From NCBI GenBank assembly GCA_003343605.1, contig QAKW01000015.1, positions 1-22,169 of the forward strand: 22,169 nt of DNA, written 5' to 3'. Shown one piece after another: positions 16,309 through 22,169 of the stretch. Each line of letters begins with the position of its first letter. Position 1 is the first letter of the stretch. The stretch comes from Clostridiales bacterium (GTDB lineage: Bacteria > Bacillota > Clostridia > Oscillospirales > QAKW01). Position numbers and translations under genes: made by a program. The notes beneath the pieces are model-generated. The model was not told the origin of the DNA, did no database searches, and saw only the letters and a list, made by a program, of their open reading frames with translations.

Positions 16309-16326
16309 AGGGGCCGTTTTGCCCCT
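16309..16326 (-). other. GC-rich hairpin between argC and argJ
   Basis: AGGGGC and GCCCCT form a perfect 6-bp stem with a six-base loop in the argC-argJ gap, just upstream of the argJ ribosome binding site. No T-run follows in the direction of transcription, so it is not a standard terminator. It could mark an RNA processing or stability point. Confidence 0.35.
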
Positions 16327-16340
16327 GCAAAAATTCTCTG

Positions 16341-17282
16341 TTACCGCGGCGATACCTCCAGCCCTGTTTCCGCCGGAAGCCCCATCACCAGATTCAAACA
16401 TTCCAACGCCGCACCCGAGGCGCCTTTCCCCAGGTTATCATAGCGGGCGAGCAGCAAAATCCGTTCCTCGTTTCCCATAATGGAAATTTCCATACGGTCG
16501 CTGCCGGAAAGCGCCGATGCAGAAAAAAATCCTTCTTCATCCGGATATTCCCGCCAGAAAACAACCGGCCCCTGATACTGCCTTTGATAGATCTTTTTTA
16601 AATCATCCAAAGAAACCCCGGCAGCGAGCTGCTGCCGAAACACCGGCACCGTAACGGCCATCCCGCTATAGAAATCTGCCACAATCGGGCAGAAGACCGG
16701 CGGAACCGCCAGCCCGCTGAGGGCTGTCATCTCTTTTAAATGCTTATGCGATTGCCCCAGCGCATACTGGCGGGGTGCGCCCAGAAGTGCAGGAGGGTTC
16801 TGCCCCTCATATTCCGCGATCATCTTTTTCCCACCGCCGCTGTAGCCGGTAACCGAATGGCAGCTGAGAAGCGCTTCTTTCGGTAAAATTCCAGCCTGAA
16901 TCAGCGGCGCGACCAGTGCGATGAAACCGCTGGCGTGGCAGCCCGGCACCGCGATTCGCTTCGCGCTTCGAATCGCCTCTGCCTGCGCGGAAGAAAGCTC
17001 CGGAAACCCGTAGCACCATCCCGGCGCAGTGCGGTGTGCCGTGGAGGTATCCAGCACAACCGTCTGGTTCCCCTCGATCATCTGCACGGCTTCACGCGCC
17101 GCATCGTCTGGCAGGCAAAGAAACACCACATCGGCCCTGTTGAGCATCTCCCGGCGTGCGCCGGGATCCTTTCGCCGCTCTTCCGGCAGCGTCAGCATCT
17201 GAATGTCGGCACGCGCCGCCAGCCGCTCATAAATACGCAGGCCGGTGGTTCCGGCCCGGCCGTCAATAAATACCTTCTTCAT
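16341..17282 (-). CDS. argC: N-acetyl-gamma-glutamyl-phosphate reductase, short (type 2) form
   Basis: A 313-residue NADPH-dependent enzyme reducing N-acetylglutamyl phosphate to the semialdehyde. The N-terminal nucleotide-fold loop is DGRAGTTGLR (7-16). The catalytic Cys115 lies in AVPGCHASGF. The short length, the GTTG loop and the GCHASG form around the Cys point to the type 2 family, not the roughly 345-residue type 1 enzyme with a GCYPT motif. The start overlaps the argH stop by 4 bp (ATGA), so the two are translationally coupled. The functional call is firm. Confidence 0.94.
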   Translation of the reverse strand: MKKVFIDGRAGTTGLRIYERLAARADIQMLTLPEERRKDPGARREMLNRADVVFLCLPDDAAREAVQMIEGNQTVVLDTSTAHRTAPGWCYGFPELSSAQAEAIRSAKRIAVPGCHASGFIALVAPLIQAGILPKEALLSCHSVTGYSGGGKKMIAEYEGQNPPALLGAPRQYALGQSHKHLKEMTALSGLAVPPVFCPIVADFYSGMAVTVPVFRQQLAAGVSLDDLKKIYQRQYQGPVVFWREYPDEEGFFSASALSGSDRMEISIMGNEERILLLARYDNLGKGASGAALECLNLVMGLPAETGLEVSPR

Positions 17283-18655
17283 TCCTTTAAATAGCCCTCC
17301 ACAAACGCAATCTGCGCCGCAACGGAAGCAGGCCCGGTGCCGCCTGCGGAAACGCGCTTGGAAACACAGGTTTCCAAAGAAATTTCCTTGTAAACGTCTT
17401 CTTCAAACAACAAAGAAAATTCCCGCAGAACATCCAGCGGTATCTGATCGAGAACCGTTTGATCCGCAATGGCCCGTGCAACGATCTGCCCTACCATTTT
17501 ATAGGCAGAGCGGAAAGGCAGCCCTTTTTTCACCAGGTAATCCGCCAGATCCGTAGCGTTGATAAAGCCCTTTTGCGCCGCTGCATACATATTTTCCGGC
17601 AGCGCCCGCATGGTGCGCACCATCGGCGCAAATACGCGGAGACATTTTTTTAATGTGTCGATACTGTCGAAAACAGCTTCCTTATCTTCCTGCATATCTT
17701 TATTATAGGCCAGCGGAAGCCCCTTGAGCGTTGTAAGCAGCGCCATCAGATTGCCGTAAACCCGGCCGGTCTTTCCCCGCACCAGTTCTGCCATATCGGG
17801 ATTCTTTTTCTGGGGCATGATACTGGAACCGGTAGTATAGCCGTCATCCAGCTCCACAAATTTAAACTCCCAGGAGGCCCAAAGAATGATCTCTTCGGAA
17901 AAGCGGGAAAGATGCGTCATGATCAACGCATAGGCGCTCATCAGTTCAACGCAGAAATCCCGATCGGAAACGCCGTCGATACTGTTGAGGGTATATCCGT
18001 CGAATCCCAGGGCGCCCGCAGTCATGGCCCGGTCTGTGGCATAAGTAGTTCCCGCCAGGGCACAGGAGCCCAGCGGGCTCTGATTCATGCGCCGGAACGC
18101 GTCTTTCAAGCGCCCGCAGTCACGAATCAGCATCATACAGTAAGCCAGCAGATGATGGCCGAACGTGATGGGCTGCGCGCGCTGCAGGTGCGTATACCCG
18201 GGCATGATCGTAGAAGCGTGTTTCTTTGCCTGCTCCAGTACCGCCTCTAAAAGCGCATGGATCAGCGCCAGAATTTCTATGGTTTCATCACGCAGGTAAA
18301 GCCGGAGATCCAGCGCTACCTGATCATTGCGGCTGCGGGCGGTGTGCAGCTTTTTCCCCAGATCTCCGATCCGCTGCGTCAGCACCGTTTCAATGAACAT
18401 ATGAATATCTTCCGCAGCCGGGTCAAAAGAAAGCGCACCGCTTTCAAGATCTGCCAGAATCCCGCTCAGCGCTTCAGCCAGTGCCGCTCCCTCCTGTTTT
18501 GTAATAATGCCCTGGCTTGCCAGCATCTGTGCATGGCAGATCGAGCCCGCTATATCCTGGCGAAACATCCGGCTGTCAAACCGGATGGAGGAATTAAAAT
18601 CGTCTGCCTCTCCGGCCAGCTCTTTCTGGAACCGGCCCGCCCACATTTTTTCCAT
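17279..18655 (-). CDS. argH: Argininosuccinate lyase
   Basis: A 458-residue member of the fumarase/aspartase superfamily that splits argininosuccinate into arginine and fumarate. The opening MWAGRF, the HTARSRNDQV region (104-113), GYTHLQRAQP (153-162) and the signature GSSIMPQKKNPD (276-287, catalytic Ser in the flexible loop) are all intact. Length is normal. AAAGGATA precedes the ATG. It starts 59 bp after argG stops and is coupled to argC by a 4-bp overlap. Confidence 0.97.
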   Translation of the reverse strand: MEKMWAGRFQKELAGEADDFNSSIRFDSRMFRQDIAGSICHAQMLASQGIITKQEGAALAEALSGILADLESGALSFDPAAEDIHMFIETVLTQRIGDLGKKLHTARSRNDQVALDLRLYLRDETIEILALIHALLEAVLEQAKKHASTIMPGYTHLQRAQPITFGHHLLAYCMMLIRDCGRLKDAFRRMNQSPLGSCALAGTTYATDRAMTAGALGFDGYTLNSIDGVSDRDFCVELMSAYALIMTHLSRFSEEIILWASWEFKFVELDDGYTTGSSIMPQKKNPDMAELVRGKTGRVYGNLMALLTTLKGLPLAYNKDMQEDKEAVFDSIDTLKKCLRVFAPMVRTMRALPENMYAAAQKGFINATDLADYLVKKGLPFRSAYKMVGQIVARAIADQTVLDQIPLDVLREFSLLFEEDVYKEISLETCVSKRVSAGGTGPASVAAQIAFVEGYLKE

Positions 18656-18714
18656 CGTATATCCTTTCTGCTGTGCAGGGATGATCTCTTTACCAAAGCA
18701 ATCCCCCGCCCTGT

Positions 18715-19944
18715 TTATTTCAGATTATTTTTTGCCTTCATTTTAGCCTGCACCTTGATCGGCAGACCAAAAAGATTGATAAATCCCGCCGAATCGGCCT
18801 GATTATAAACATGATCTTCATCAAATGTTGCAATTTCGGGATCATAGAGCGAGTAGGGGGAGGTAACGCCGGCATTGATCATATTGCCCTTATAAAGTTT
18901 CAGGGTTACATCGCCGCTAACGGTCTCCTGCGTACTGTCAACAAACGCCATAATGGCTTTGCAAAGCGGTGAAAACCACTGCCCGTCATAAATCAGCTCC
19001 GCAAATTTTTGCGCAACCAGGGCTTTATAATGGGCCGTCTGCTTATCCAGGCACAGCGTTTCCAATACTTCATGCGCTTTATAAAGAATCGTGCCGCCCG
19101 GCGTTTCATAAACGCCCCGGCATTTCATGCCGACCAGCCGGTTTTCAACAATGTCCAGCAGGCCGATCCCATTTTGCCCGCCCAATTCGTTCAGCCTGCC
19201 GATCAGCGCGGGGCCGTCCATCTCCTGGCCATCTATTTTAGTGGGAACGCCTTTCTCAAAATGAATGGTTACATAAGTAGGCTGATCCGGCGCCTGCTCC
19301 GGGGATACGCCCATTTCCAGAAATCCTTTTTTATTATACTGCGGTTCATTGGCCGGATCTTCCAGATCCAGGCCTTCATGGGAAAGATGCCATAAATTTT
19401 TATCTTTTGAATAATTGGTTTCCCGGCTGATTTTCAGGGGGATATGATGCGCTTCCGCATAAGCAATTTCCTCTTCCCGGGATTTAATAGTCCATTCACG
19501 CCAGGGGGCGATAATCGGCATATCCGGCGCAAAGGCCTTAATGGCCAGCTCAAAACGTACCTGATCGTTTCCCTTGCCGGTGCAGCCATGGCAGATCGCG
19601 TCTGCCCCTTCGGCAATGGCAATTTCAGCCAGCCGTTTGGCAATTACCGGGCGCGCCAGCGAAGTGCCAAGCAGATAGTTTTCATACACAGCGCCGGCTT
19701 TCACCGCCGGAAAAACAAAATCGTGCACAAACTCTTCAGTCAGATCCTCCACATAAAGCTTTGACGCGCCGGTTTTCAACGCCTTTTCTTCCAGCCCCTC
19801 CAGTTCATCAGCCTGCCCGACATTCCCGGATACCGCAATGACTTCGCAATTATTATAATTTTCCTTCAGCCACGGAATGATGATGGATGTATCCAGCCCG
19901 CCGGAATATGCCAGCACCACTTTTTTGATGTTTTCTTTATTCAT
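18715..19944 (-). CDS. argG: Argininosuccinate synthase
   Basis: A 409-residue ATP-dependent enzyme joining citrulline and aspartate, and the first gene of the operon. The N-terminal pyrophosphatase loop YSGGLDTS is at 13-20. The characteristic CHGCTGKGNDQVRFE stretch and the C-terminal synthase domain are present. I chose ATG 19944 (MNKENIKK) because GGAGG (19953-19957) lies eight bases upstream; an in-frame ATG at 19974 has no such site and falls in the candidate operator. Transcription should begin about 35 bases upstream. Confidence 0.96.
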   Translation of the reverse strand: MNKENIKKVVLAYSGGLDTSIIIPWLKENYNNCEVIAVSGNVGQADELEGLEEKALKTGASKLYVEDLTEEFVHDFVFPAVKAGAVYENYLLGTSLARPVIAKRLAEIAIAEGADAICHGCTGKGNDQVRFELAIKAFAPDMPIIAPWREWTIKSREEEIAYAEAHHIPLKISRETNYSKDKNLWHLSHEGLDLEDPANEPQYNKKGFLEMGVSPEQAPDQPTYVTIHFEKGVPTKIDGQEMDGPALIGRLNELGGQNGIGLLDIVENRLVGMKCRGVYETPGGTILYKAHEVLETLCLDKQTAHYKALVAQKFAELIYDGQWFSPLCKAIMAFVDSTQETVSGDVTLKLYKGNMINAGVTSPYSLYDPEIATFDEDHVYNQADSAGFINLFGLPIKVQAKMKAKNNLK

Positions 19945-19960
19945 TTTATTTTCCTCCGTT

Positions 19961-19993
19961 TGCATAAAATTCAAATATTATGTATAAATAGTA
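19961..19993 (-). promoter_or_regulatory. Candidate tandem ARG boxes (ArgR operator)
   Basis: Read on the plus strand, TGCATAAAATTCA (19961-19973) resembles an arginine-repressor half-site pair (its complement is TGAATTTTATGCA). TGTATAAATAGTA (19981-19993) is a poorer match 20 bp away, close to the spacing of tandem ARG boxes. The pair covers the -10 and the predicted transcription start, the expected place for repression by ArgR with arginine. No argR gene is in the window. Confidence 0.45.
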
Positions 19994-20016
19994 CCACATC
20001 TCACTTATTATTGCAA
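19988..20016 (-). promoter_or_regulatory. Promoter of the arginine operon
   Basis: On the minus strand TTGCAA (20011-20016), a 17-bp spacer and TACTAT (19988-19993) lie upstream of argG, giving a short leader. The moderate match to consensus suits a repressible biosynthetic promoter. Candidate ARG boxes overlap it. Confidence 0.6.
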
Positions 20017-20211
20017 GGGCTTTCCCAATTTTTGTTCATTTTTCTCATTTTTTACAAGGATTCCATCTGGTTTTGCTTCTATTTTGGTTATATTATGCGC
20101 TGCTGGAAAGAAGACGCCCTTTTTTATTCACCAAAATATGTATTTTATTCATTTTAAAAACTGTTTTTTCTATTTCTTCGGGCGCTTTTAAATCTTTATT
20201 TTTATTTCCTA
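20017..20211. other. AT-rich spacer between divergent operons, no feature seen
   Basis: About 195 bp between the arginine and iron-sulfur promoters. It is AT-rich, with several T-runs. I see no convincing open frame, RNA gene or strong hairpin. Confidence 0.6.
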
Positions 20212-20240
20212 TTGACAAAGTATGAATTAAATGCTATGAT
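20212..20240 (+). promoter_or_regulatory. Promoter of the iron-sulfur operon
   Basis: Perfect TTGACA (20212-20217), a 17-bp spacer and TATGAT (20235-20240) lie about 45 bp before the desulfurase ATG. This is a strong sigma-A promoter. Confidence 0.85.
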
Positions 20241-20286
20241 CCAATTAGAATCAATACCATCAACTGATAACAAAGGAGGCTTGTTT

Positions 20287-21474
20287 ATGAATATATACGC
20301 GGATAATGCTGCCACAACCGCGCTGAGCGCTGCGGCAAAAAAGGCGATGCTGCCCTTCTGGGATCAGATTTACGGGAATCCCTCCAGTCTTCATTCCGCC
20401 GGGCAGGCAGCAAAGGAAGCCCTTGAAAAGGCGCGCGCCGCCATTGCCTCTCTGCTGAACGCAAAACCTGAAGAAATCTACTTTACATCCGGCGGCACCG
20501 AGGCAGATAATCAGGCGATCCGTTCCGCCGCATACTGGGGAGCCCGTAAAGGGAAACGGCATCTGGTATCAACCCGATTCGAACATCACGCTGTTTTACA
20601 TACGCTCAAGCGGCTGGAGCAGGATGGATTTGAGGTAACCCTGCTGGACGTACATTCACGGGGCATCGTGGATCCCGAAGAGCTGCGGCAGGCAATTCGG
20701 GAAGATACGGCTCTGGTAAGCATCATGTTTGCCAACAATGAGATCGGAACGCTGCAGCCCATTGGTGAAATCGGTGCAATCTGCAGGGAAAACGGCATTC
20801 CCTTTCATACCGACGCGGTGCAGGCGGCAGGGCATGTTCCTCTCGATGTGCAGGCACTTTCGGTGGATCTGCTCTCCCTCTCTGCCCATAAATTTCATGG
20901 GCCCAAAGGGATCGGTGCCCTTTTTGCGCGCAAAGGAACGCCGATCAGCAGCCTTTTGGAAGGCGGCGCCCAGGAACGCGGTAAACGGCCGGGCACCGAA
21001 AATCTTCCGGCAATTATGGGCATGGCGGCCGCGCTTTCAGAAGCATGCCAAAAAATGGATCGGCATGCGGCGGCTGTCTCGGCGCTGCGCGACCGGCTGA
21101 TTGAAATATTAAGCCGGATTCCCCACTGCCGCTTAAACGGCGACCGCAACCAGCGGCTGCCCGGCATCTTAAATTTCTGTTTTGAAGGGATCGAAGGCGA
21201 ATCGCTGCTTTTACTGCTGGACGACCGCGGAATCGCCGCTTCCTCCGGATCTGCCTGTACTTCAGGATCCCTGGATCCCAGCCACGTTTTATTAAGCCTC
21301 GGTCTTCCGCACGAGATCGCCCACGGTTCCCTGCGGCTTTCCTTAAGTGCACATAATACGCCGGAGGAAATTGAAACCATTGGGGCTGCGGTTGCACAGA
21401 CGGTTGAGTATCTCAGATCGATCTCTCCGGTATGGGAGGCATTAGAGAAAGGAGAAAAAGAACATGTTATATAG
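20287..21474 (+). CDS. Cysteine desulfurase, NifS/IscS family
   Basis: A 395-residue PLP enzyme that takes sulfur from cysteine as an enzyme persulfide and passes it to the scaffold encoded next to it. It begins MNIYADNAATT. PLP contacts include FEHHAVLH (His100-101) and HTDAVQ (Asp176). The Schiff-base Lys202 is in LSAHKFHGPKG. The persulfide Cys324 is in SSGSACTSGSLDPSHVL; the long mobile loop around it marks the group I (NifS/IscS) type, not SufS. The start at 20287 is set by AAAGGAGG seven bases upstream; an in-frame TTG at 20212 lies inside the promoter. It could be named nifS or iscS. Other sulfur acceptors, such as for tRNA thiolation, remain possible. Confidence 0.94.
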   Translation: MNIYADNAATTALSAAAKKAMLPFWDQIYGNPSSLHSAGQAAKEALEKARAAIASLLNAKPEEIYFTSGGTEADNQAIRSAAYWGARKGKRHLVSTRFEHHAVLHTLKRLEQDGFEVTLLDVHSRGIVDPEELRQAIREDTALVSIMFANNEIGTLQPIGEIGAICRENGIPFHTDAVQAAGHVPLDVQALSVDLLSLSAHKFHGPKGIGALFARKGTPISSLLEGGAQERGKRPGTENLPAIMGMAAALSEACQKMDRHAAAVSALRDRLIEILSRIPHCRLNGDRNQRLPGILNFCFEGIEGESLLLLLDDRGIAASSGSACTSGSLDPSHVLLSLGLPHEIAHGSLRLSLSAHNTPEEIETIGAAVAQTVEYLRSISPVWEALEKGEKEHVI

Positions 21475-21889
21475 CGAAAAGGTAATGGATCATTTCCGCT
21501 CGCCGCGGAACCTGGGCAAAATGGAAGACGCCGATGGCATCGGCGAAGTGGGCAACGCGAAATGCGGCGATATTATGAAAATGTATATTAAGGTGAAAGA
21601 TGGCGTTATTACCGATGTGAAATTCAATACTTTTGGCTGCGGCTCAGCCATCGCCACCAGCTCTATGGCAACCGAAATGATTAAGGGCAAACCGGTGGAA
21701 GAAGCGCTCCAGCTTACCAATAAAGCGGTGGTAGAAGCGCTTGACGGACTGCCGGCTCATAAAATTCATTGTTCGGTTTTGGCTGAAGAAGCGGTAAAGG
21801 CCGCGGTAAAAGACTATTACGATAAAAACCGGATCCCCTATGATCCGGAACAGTTTTCCTGCGGCTCTTGCTGCCGCTGCCATTCGTAG
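21464..21889 (+). CDS. IscU/NifU-N-type iron-sulfur cluster scaffold
   Basis: A 141-residue scaffold on which iron and sulfur are assembled before transfer to target proteins. The three ligand cysteines are Cys34 in GNAKCGD (with Asp36), Cys59 in FGCGSA, and Cys103 in HCSVLAEEA. YSEKVMDHFRSPRN at the N-terminus is typical. The start overlaps the desulfurase stop by 11 bp, so the pair is coupled and likely interacts. Beyond the usual end there is a short tail, FSCGSCCRCHS, with four extra cysteines (133, 136, 137, 139). It lacks the C-terminal NifU thioredoxin-like domain. The name iscU or nifU is a matter of convention here. Confidence 0.93.
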   Translation: MLYSEKVMDHFRSPRNLGKMEDADGIGEVGNAKCGDIMKMYIKVKDGVITDVKFNTFGCGSAIATSSMATEMIKGKPVEEALQLTNKAVVEALDGLPAHKIHCSVLAEEAVKAAVKDYYDKNRIPYDPEQFSCGSCCRCHS

Positions 21890-21895
21890 GATCCC

Positions 21896-21925
21896 AAAAG
21901 GGCCGCAGAAAAATGCGGCCCTTTT
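21896..21925 (+). terminator. Intrinsic terminator of the iron-sulfur operon
   Basis: A perfect 12-bp stem (AAAAGGGCCGCA at 21896-21907 and TGCGGCCCTTTT at 21914-21925) with a GAAAAA loop begins six bases after the scaffold stop. The CTTTT end supplies the T-run. Confidence 0.9.
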
Positions 21926-22014
21926 AATCGTCTAACGGATCTTAAAAATTCCCGGTCTTTTATAAATTTATAATAAAAATTCAGCTTAGTAAAATGAAAG
22001 ATTACAAATACGCC

Positions 22015-22043
22015 TTGACAATCGAAATCGGTTATTATATAAT
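22015..22043 (+). promoter_or_regulatory. Promoter of tRNA-Ser
   Basis: Perfect TTGACA (22015-22020), a 17-bp spacer and perfect TATAAT (22038-22043) end 35 bp before the mature tRNA. This is the closest match to consensus in the window, as expected for a stable RNA gene. Confidence 0.92.
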
Positions 22044-22078
22044 ACTTACACAAAATCGAATGATATTTTTGACCAGCT

Positions 22079-22169
22079 GGAGAAATACTCAAGAGGCCGA
22101 AGAGGCGCCCCTGCTAAGGGCGTAGGGTGGGCAACCGCCGCGAGGGTTCAAATCCCTCTTTCTCCGCCA
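22079..22169 (+). tRNA. tRNA-Ser, anticodon GCU
   Basis: A 91-nt tRNA reading AGC/AGU codons. The acceptor arms GGAGAAA and TTTCTCC pair fully and are followed by discriminator G and an encoded CCA. The anticodon loop CTGCTAA (22111-22117) gives anticodon GCT. A long variable arm (around GGGTGGGCAACCGCC) is the class II hallmark of serine tRNA. The T-arm GAGGGTTCAAATCCCTC is intact. The gene ends at the window edge, so other tRNAs of the same transcript may follow outside. Confidence 0.96.

Noticed and set aside
18656..18714. Hairpin in the argG-argH gap (GGGAT...ATCCC)
   Set aside because: The five-base stem with mismatches and no T-run is too weak to call a terminator or attenuator.
19945..19974. 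Upstream in-frame ATG for argG at 19974
   Set aside because: It has no ribosome binding site and lies inside the leader and candidate ARG box; GGAGG fits the ATG at 19944.
20113..20187. CGCCC and GGGCG segments in the spacer between the arginine and iron-sulfur operons
   Set aside because: Only five bases pair over about 60 bp; probably chance.
1..22169. Mobile elements, CRISPR arrays, prophage or attachment sites
   Set aside because: No transposase or integrase, no regularly spaced repeats and no long terminal repeats were seen. The tRNA at the right edge could be an integration target, but its flank is outside the window.

Overview
The window looks like chromosome from a low-to-mid GC member of the Bacillota, probably class Clostridia and perhaps near the Oscillospiraceae. 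This rests on strong GGAGG-type ribosome binding sites, sigma-A style promoters with 17-bp spacers, TTG and GTG starts, a CpsB/CpsC/CpsD-type exopolysaccharide control module, a sortase, and a tRNA with an encoded CCA end. The lineage is inferred from gene content, not from a marker gene.

Layout. (1) 17-4770: a small XRE-type repressor gene (minus strand) diverges from a four-gene exopolysaccharide operon: Wzz-like co-polymerase, tyrosine autokinase, PHP-type tyrosine phosphatase, and a membrane UDP-sugar 4,6-dehydratase. The space between them holds heptamer repeats and an attenuator-like leader. A perfect hairpin closes the operon and also serves the convergent genes beyond it. (2) 4771-6839, minus strand: a compact cell-surface cassette with a secreted protein carrying an unusual sorting signal, a sortase next to it, and an unrecognised four-helix membrane protein. 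It has its own near-consensus promoter. (3) 6947-19944, minus strand: a 13-kb arginine operon in the order argG, argH, argC, argJ, argB, argD, argF, carA, carB. Most junctions overlap or are a few bases apart. The promoter in front of argG overlaps candidate ArgR boxes. With argJ present and no argA or argE in the window, the genes describe the acetyl-recycling route from glutamate to arginine plus a carbamoyl-phosphate synthase dedicated to it. (4) 20287-21925: a cysteine desulfurase and IscU-type scaffold operon with its own promoter and terminator. (5) 22079-22169: tRNA-Ser(GCU) with a consensus promoter, ending exactly at the window edge.

Most unusual element. The last arginine gene is a single 1338-codon reading frame in which a complete carbamoyl-phosphate synthase large subunit runs directly into a full-length diaminopimelate epimerase (DapF) domain. 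That domain keeps the second catalytic cysteine and most ligand-binding residues. It has Ala in place of the first catalytic cysteine, Asp for the substrate-binding Asn, and Tyr for the conserved Asp in the GIGxD region. It may therefore be an inactive or repurposed epimerase tied to arginine and pyrimidine precursor synthesis. Other points of interest are the sortase cassette with its QTG-type signal, the exopolysaccharide leader with mutually exclusive stems, and an IscU with an extra cysteine-rich tail.
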